A stretch of DNA of 8,944 nt from an uncultured Lachnospiraceae bacterium (GTDB lineage Bacteria > Bacillota > Clostridia > Lachnospirales > Lachnospiraceae), in the NCBI GenBank assembly GCA_910577275.1, contig CAJTMW010000044.1, forward strand, positions 1,844 through 10,787, read 5' to 3'. Of this stretch, positions 7,628 through 8,944 are shown in pieces. A program made the position numbers and the translations under genes. The number at the start of each line of letters is the position of its first letter. The first letter of the stretch is position 1. Below the pieces are notes generated by a model. The model did not search any database. It saw nothing but the letters and a program-made list of their open reading frames with translations, and was not told the DNA's origin.

Positions 7628-8500
7628 TTAATGCGTATTAAAAATCGACCGTGACAGCCCGCCCGTTTTAAAAAGGCTAAAGCACAGTATAACGGTATAT
7701 GCCGATATCTGCCAGAGGGCGGAGTGGAGGTCTCCGGCAACCGATATACCCGATACCAGCGCGGAATAAATTGCCACACACACCATGATAAAAAACCCCT
7801 GAAATGCCATTGCCACAAGCCCCTTAAAATAATTTGTCCCGATGCTTCCCCATTCCCTGTTTGTAAAGGTGGCGAAAGGTATCGGGGATACTGATATATA
7901 AAGGTATATTTCTATCATGCGCCCATATAAAACGACGGTGATGAGGACTGACATGATTTTCATTCCCATGCTGACCACCATTGTTTCCATTCCAAGCCCA
8001 ATCAATTCACCGATTCCCATAGCCCCCATCTGCCCGTTAGCCATTACCGCAAGCGTCCCCTGCACGTTAATGCTTGCAGAGTCCGTTATTTTCCCTCCCG
8101 CCGCCTGTATCACATGGTTCCCCACGTCAAACACCGCCATTGTGATGTCAAACGTATTGCTCACAAGCAGCACGGCAATACAGGCTTTCATCAGATAACG
8201 GAAAAACAGGCCGCTGTCAAAATCATGCATGTTGTTTTTGTCCATCACCATGGTAATCAGCTCATAGCACAGGACAAACGTGATAACCATCCCGGCTATG
8301 GGGATTACCACATCTTCGGACAGGGATTTCACCATGTCAAATATCCGTGGATTCCATGCCCCCGGCGTGATGGCAACCTCCCCCGCAATCGCTTCGGCCC
8401 TTTCATTTACATCGGTAAACATCCTGTCTAAATTGGAATATATCCACTCCTTCAGCATGTCTTTTATAAAATCAGTGATTCTCTGTATAATCCCTCCCAT
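7628..8500 (-). CDS. TrbL/VirB6-like polytopic channel protein of the conjugation system
   Basis: A 290-residue integral membrane protein expected to form part of the inner-membrane channel of the type IV secretion system. The N-terminal region is amphipathic (IIQRITDFIKDMLKEWIYSN). Hydrophobic segments follow at about 63-84, 104-125, 177-205, 226-250 and 262-280, with a small-residue-rich loop at 145-170. ITPGAWNPRIFDMVKSLSE followed by IPIAGMVITFVLCYELI is characteristic of the TrbL-type protein that precedes PrgI in clostridial ICEs. The C-terminus ends with a short polar tail. The start is ATG 8500-8498, 9 nt after the stop of the Maff2 remnant. There is no recognisable Shine-Dalgarno sequence in front of it, so translation may normally be coupled to Maff2, which is broken here. 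The gene itself looks intact. Confidence 0.9.
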   Translation of the reverse strand: MGGIIQRITDFIKDMLKEWIYSNLDRMFTDVNERAEAIAGEVAITPGAWNPRIFDMVKSLSEDVVIPIAGMVITFVLCYELITMVMDKNNMHDFDSGLFFRYLMKACIAVLLVSNTFDITMAVFDVGNHVIQAAGGKITDSASINVQGTLAVMANGQMGAMGIGELIGLGMETMVVSMGMKIMSVLITVVLYGRMIEIYLYISVSPIPFATFTNREWGSIGTNYFKGLVAMAFQGFFIMVCVAIYSALVSGISVAGDLHSALWQISAYTVILCFSLFKTGGLSRSIFNTH

Positions 8501-8509
8501 AGCTTATAC

Positions 8510-8596
8510 TTACGAGAACAGAGAAGAAAGCTGTGGTATCACCGTCTGTGCAATAATTACAATGCCCCCGCCCGCCATGAGCTGTGTTATCCCCAA
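8510..8596 (-). pseudogene. Maff2-family protein gene, 3' fragment only
   Basis: Reading from 8596 to the TAA at 8512-8510 gives about 28 residues, including GITQLMAGGGIVIIAQTVIP and ending in QLSSLFS. This is the recognisable C-terminus of Maff2 proteins, small membrane proteins of roughly 60-75 residues encoded immediately upstream of the TrbL-like gene in Tn1549/CTn-type ICEs. A stop (TAA, 8599-8597) lies just upstream in the same frame, and the N-terminal membrane half is absent. Beyond about 8600 the DNA belongs to a different element that carries a serine recombinase. TTG 8596 or ATG 8578 could nominally start a peptide, but neither has a ribosome binding site. The missing 5' part probably lies on the far side of the inserted element, outside this window. 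Confidence 0.8.
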
Positions 8597-8634
8597 TTAG
8601 TAGGAACAATACAGCTTTCTGGCGGGCGGCGGCA
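8563..8634. repeat. Imperfect inverted repeat spanning the element/Maff2 junction; candidate recombinase attachment site
   Basis: The left arm 8563-8577 and the reverse complement of 8620-8634 agree at 14 of 15 bases (TGCCNCCGCCCGCCA). Further in, 8580-8588 and the reverse complement of 8608-8616 agree at 8 of 9 bases (AGCTGTNTT). Both pairs are centred at about 8598, within the junction between Maff2 coding sequence and the recombinase element. Large serine recombinases act on attachment sites made of imperfectly symmetric half-sites around a 2-bp crossover, so this looks like a hybrid attL/attR site. The left arm is Maff2 coding DNA and the right arm belongs to the inserted element. The exact crossover bases cannot be fixed from one junction. 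Confidence 0.55.
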
Positions 8635-8687
8635 CGTCAAGAAATATATATGGAGTTTTTAAAGAATCCCCCGGAGCAGGGGAGCGG
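8597..8687. mobile_element. Terminal non-coding end of the inserted serine-recombinase element
   Basis: These ~90 bp lie between the recombinase stop and the Maff2 remnant. They contain the right arm of the junction inverted repeat (8603-8634) and an AT-rich stretch (about 8638-8666). They also hold one half of a second inverted repeat, GGAGCAGG 8673-8680 pairing with CCTGCTCC 8699-8706 across the recombinase stop. No coding sequence is recognised. The exact boundary with ICE DNA lies somewhere in 8591-8600. Confidence 0.6.
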
Positions 8688-8944
8688 TCAGCCTGTGACC
8701 TGCTCCACTTCCGGTATGGGTTTGAGATTAAAATGAATTTCGATAGAAATGTGTCTTGTCTTATCGCTGTCTATGGTTTCATGGACAACGATTTCTTTAA
8801 TCAGGCGGTTTAAGGTGGAAACGTCCAGTTCGGTGATGTCCTTATATTCCTGTATGGATTCCACCCACTGCCTTGCGTCCACGGCAAGCCGGATTTCATC
8901 GGCAAGGCGTTTCCGGCCTTCCTCAACCTTGGCTTTTAATTCCG
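8688..8944 (-). CDS. Large serine recombinase, C-terminal fragment (N-terminus beyond window edge)
   Basis: The frame is open from the right edge to a TGA at 8690-8688, giving 84 visible C-terminal residues. A charged helix (ELKAKVEEGRKRLADEI) leads into WVESIQEYKDITELDVSTLN and then RLIKEIVVHETI, followed by a beta strand (HISIEIHFNLKPI). This pattern is typical of the C-terminal DUF4368-like end of large serine recombinases of the TnpX/TndX type, which excise and integrate mobile elements. The catalytic resolvase domain is not in the window, so activity cannot be judged. The stop lies about 90 bp from the Maff2 junction, fitting the usual position of such a gene at one end of its element. 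A GTG at 8882 is internal and not the real start. Confidence 0.8.
   Translation of the reverse strand, partial: ELKAKVEEGRKRLADEIRLAVDARQWVESIQEYKDITELDVSTLNRLIKEIVVHETIDSDKTRHISIEIHFNLKPIPEVEQVTG

Noticed and set aside
8597..8645. Minus-strand TTGACG near 8640 as an outward promoter driving the transfer genes
   Set aside because: No acceptable -10 box lies at 16-18 bp; the nearest AT-rich hexamer is about 21 bp away and matches poorly.
8673..8706. Inverted repeat GGAGCAGG/CCTGCTCC as a terminator for the recombinase gene
   Set aside because: The loop is long (18 nt), it overlaps the stop codon, and no clean run of T follows on the minus strand. I keep it only as a possible structure.
1..8944. 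CRISPR array, tRNA, rRNA or resistance gene
   Set aside because: I saw no regularly spaced repeats, cloverleaf-like sequence or recognisable resistance protein on either strand.

Overview
The window is part of the conjugation (type IV secretion) module of a Tn1549/CTn-type integrative and conjugative element (ICE) from a Gram-positive, Clostridia-like host (Lachnospiraceae or a relative). The basis is the gene order and families: Maff2, TrbL/VirB6-like, PrgI, VirB4, CD1108-type peptidoglycan hydrolase, DUF4315, DUF4366/CD1107. These families typify gut Firmicute ICEs. AGGAG-type ribosome binding sites and several TTG starts agree. Every gene I accept is on the minus strand, so transcription runs right to left.

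Region by region, in transcription order. (a) 8944-8688: the C-terminal end of a large serine recombinase (DUF4368-type tail), cut by the window edge. (b) About 8563-8634: the junction between that recombinase's element and the ICE, centred on a long imperfect inverted repeat. (c) 8596-8510: the last ~28 codons of a Maff2 gene whose 5' part is missing here, evidently split by the recombinase element. (d) 8500-7628: polytopic TrbL/VirB6-like channel protein. (e) 7549-7025: PrgI-family membrane protein, with a C-terminus that runs 170 bp out of frame into the next gene. (f) 7194-4708: VirB4 ATPase with intact Walker A and B motifs. (g) 4645-4121: an unrecognised 174-aa protein. (h) 4097-1731: a 788-aa membrane-anchored hydrolase with M23 and NlpC/P60 domains. 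(i) 1696-1433: small DUF4315-type coiled-coil protein. (j) 1446-1: DUF4366/CD1107-type surface protein, nearly complete, running off the left edge.

Together these would form the mating channel. VirB4 powers it, TrbL/VirB6 and PrgI form the inner-membrane core, the M23/NlpC protein opens the peptidoglycan, and the CD1107-like protein is an exported membrane-anchored accessory. Genes are tightly packed (overlaps or gaps under about 80 bp), consistent with one operon. I see no convincing promoter or terminator inside it.

The most notable point is the right end. A second mobile element, carrying its own serine recombinase, appears to have integrated into the Maff2 gene, cutting the transfer operon from whatever lies upstream (normally the VirD4 coupling protein and relaxase). 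The junction has an inverted-repeat architecture that may be a recombinase attachment site. I see no sign of a defence system, CRISPR array, RNA gene or antibiotic-resistance gene in this window.
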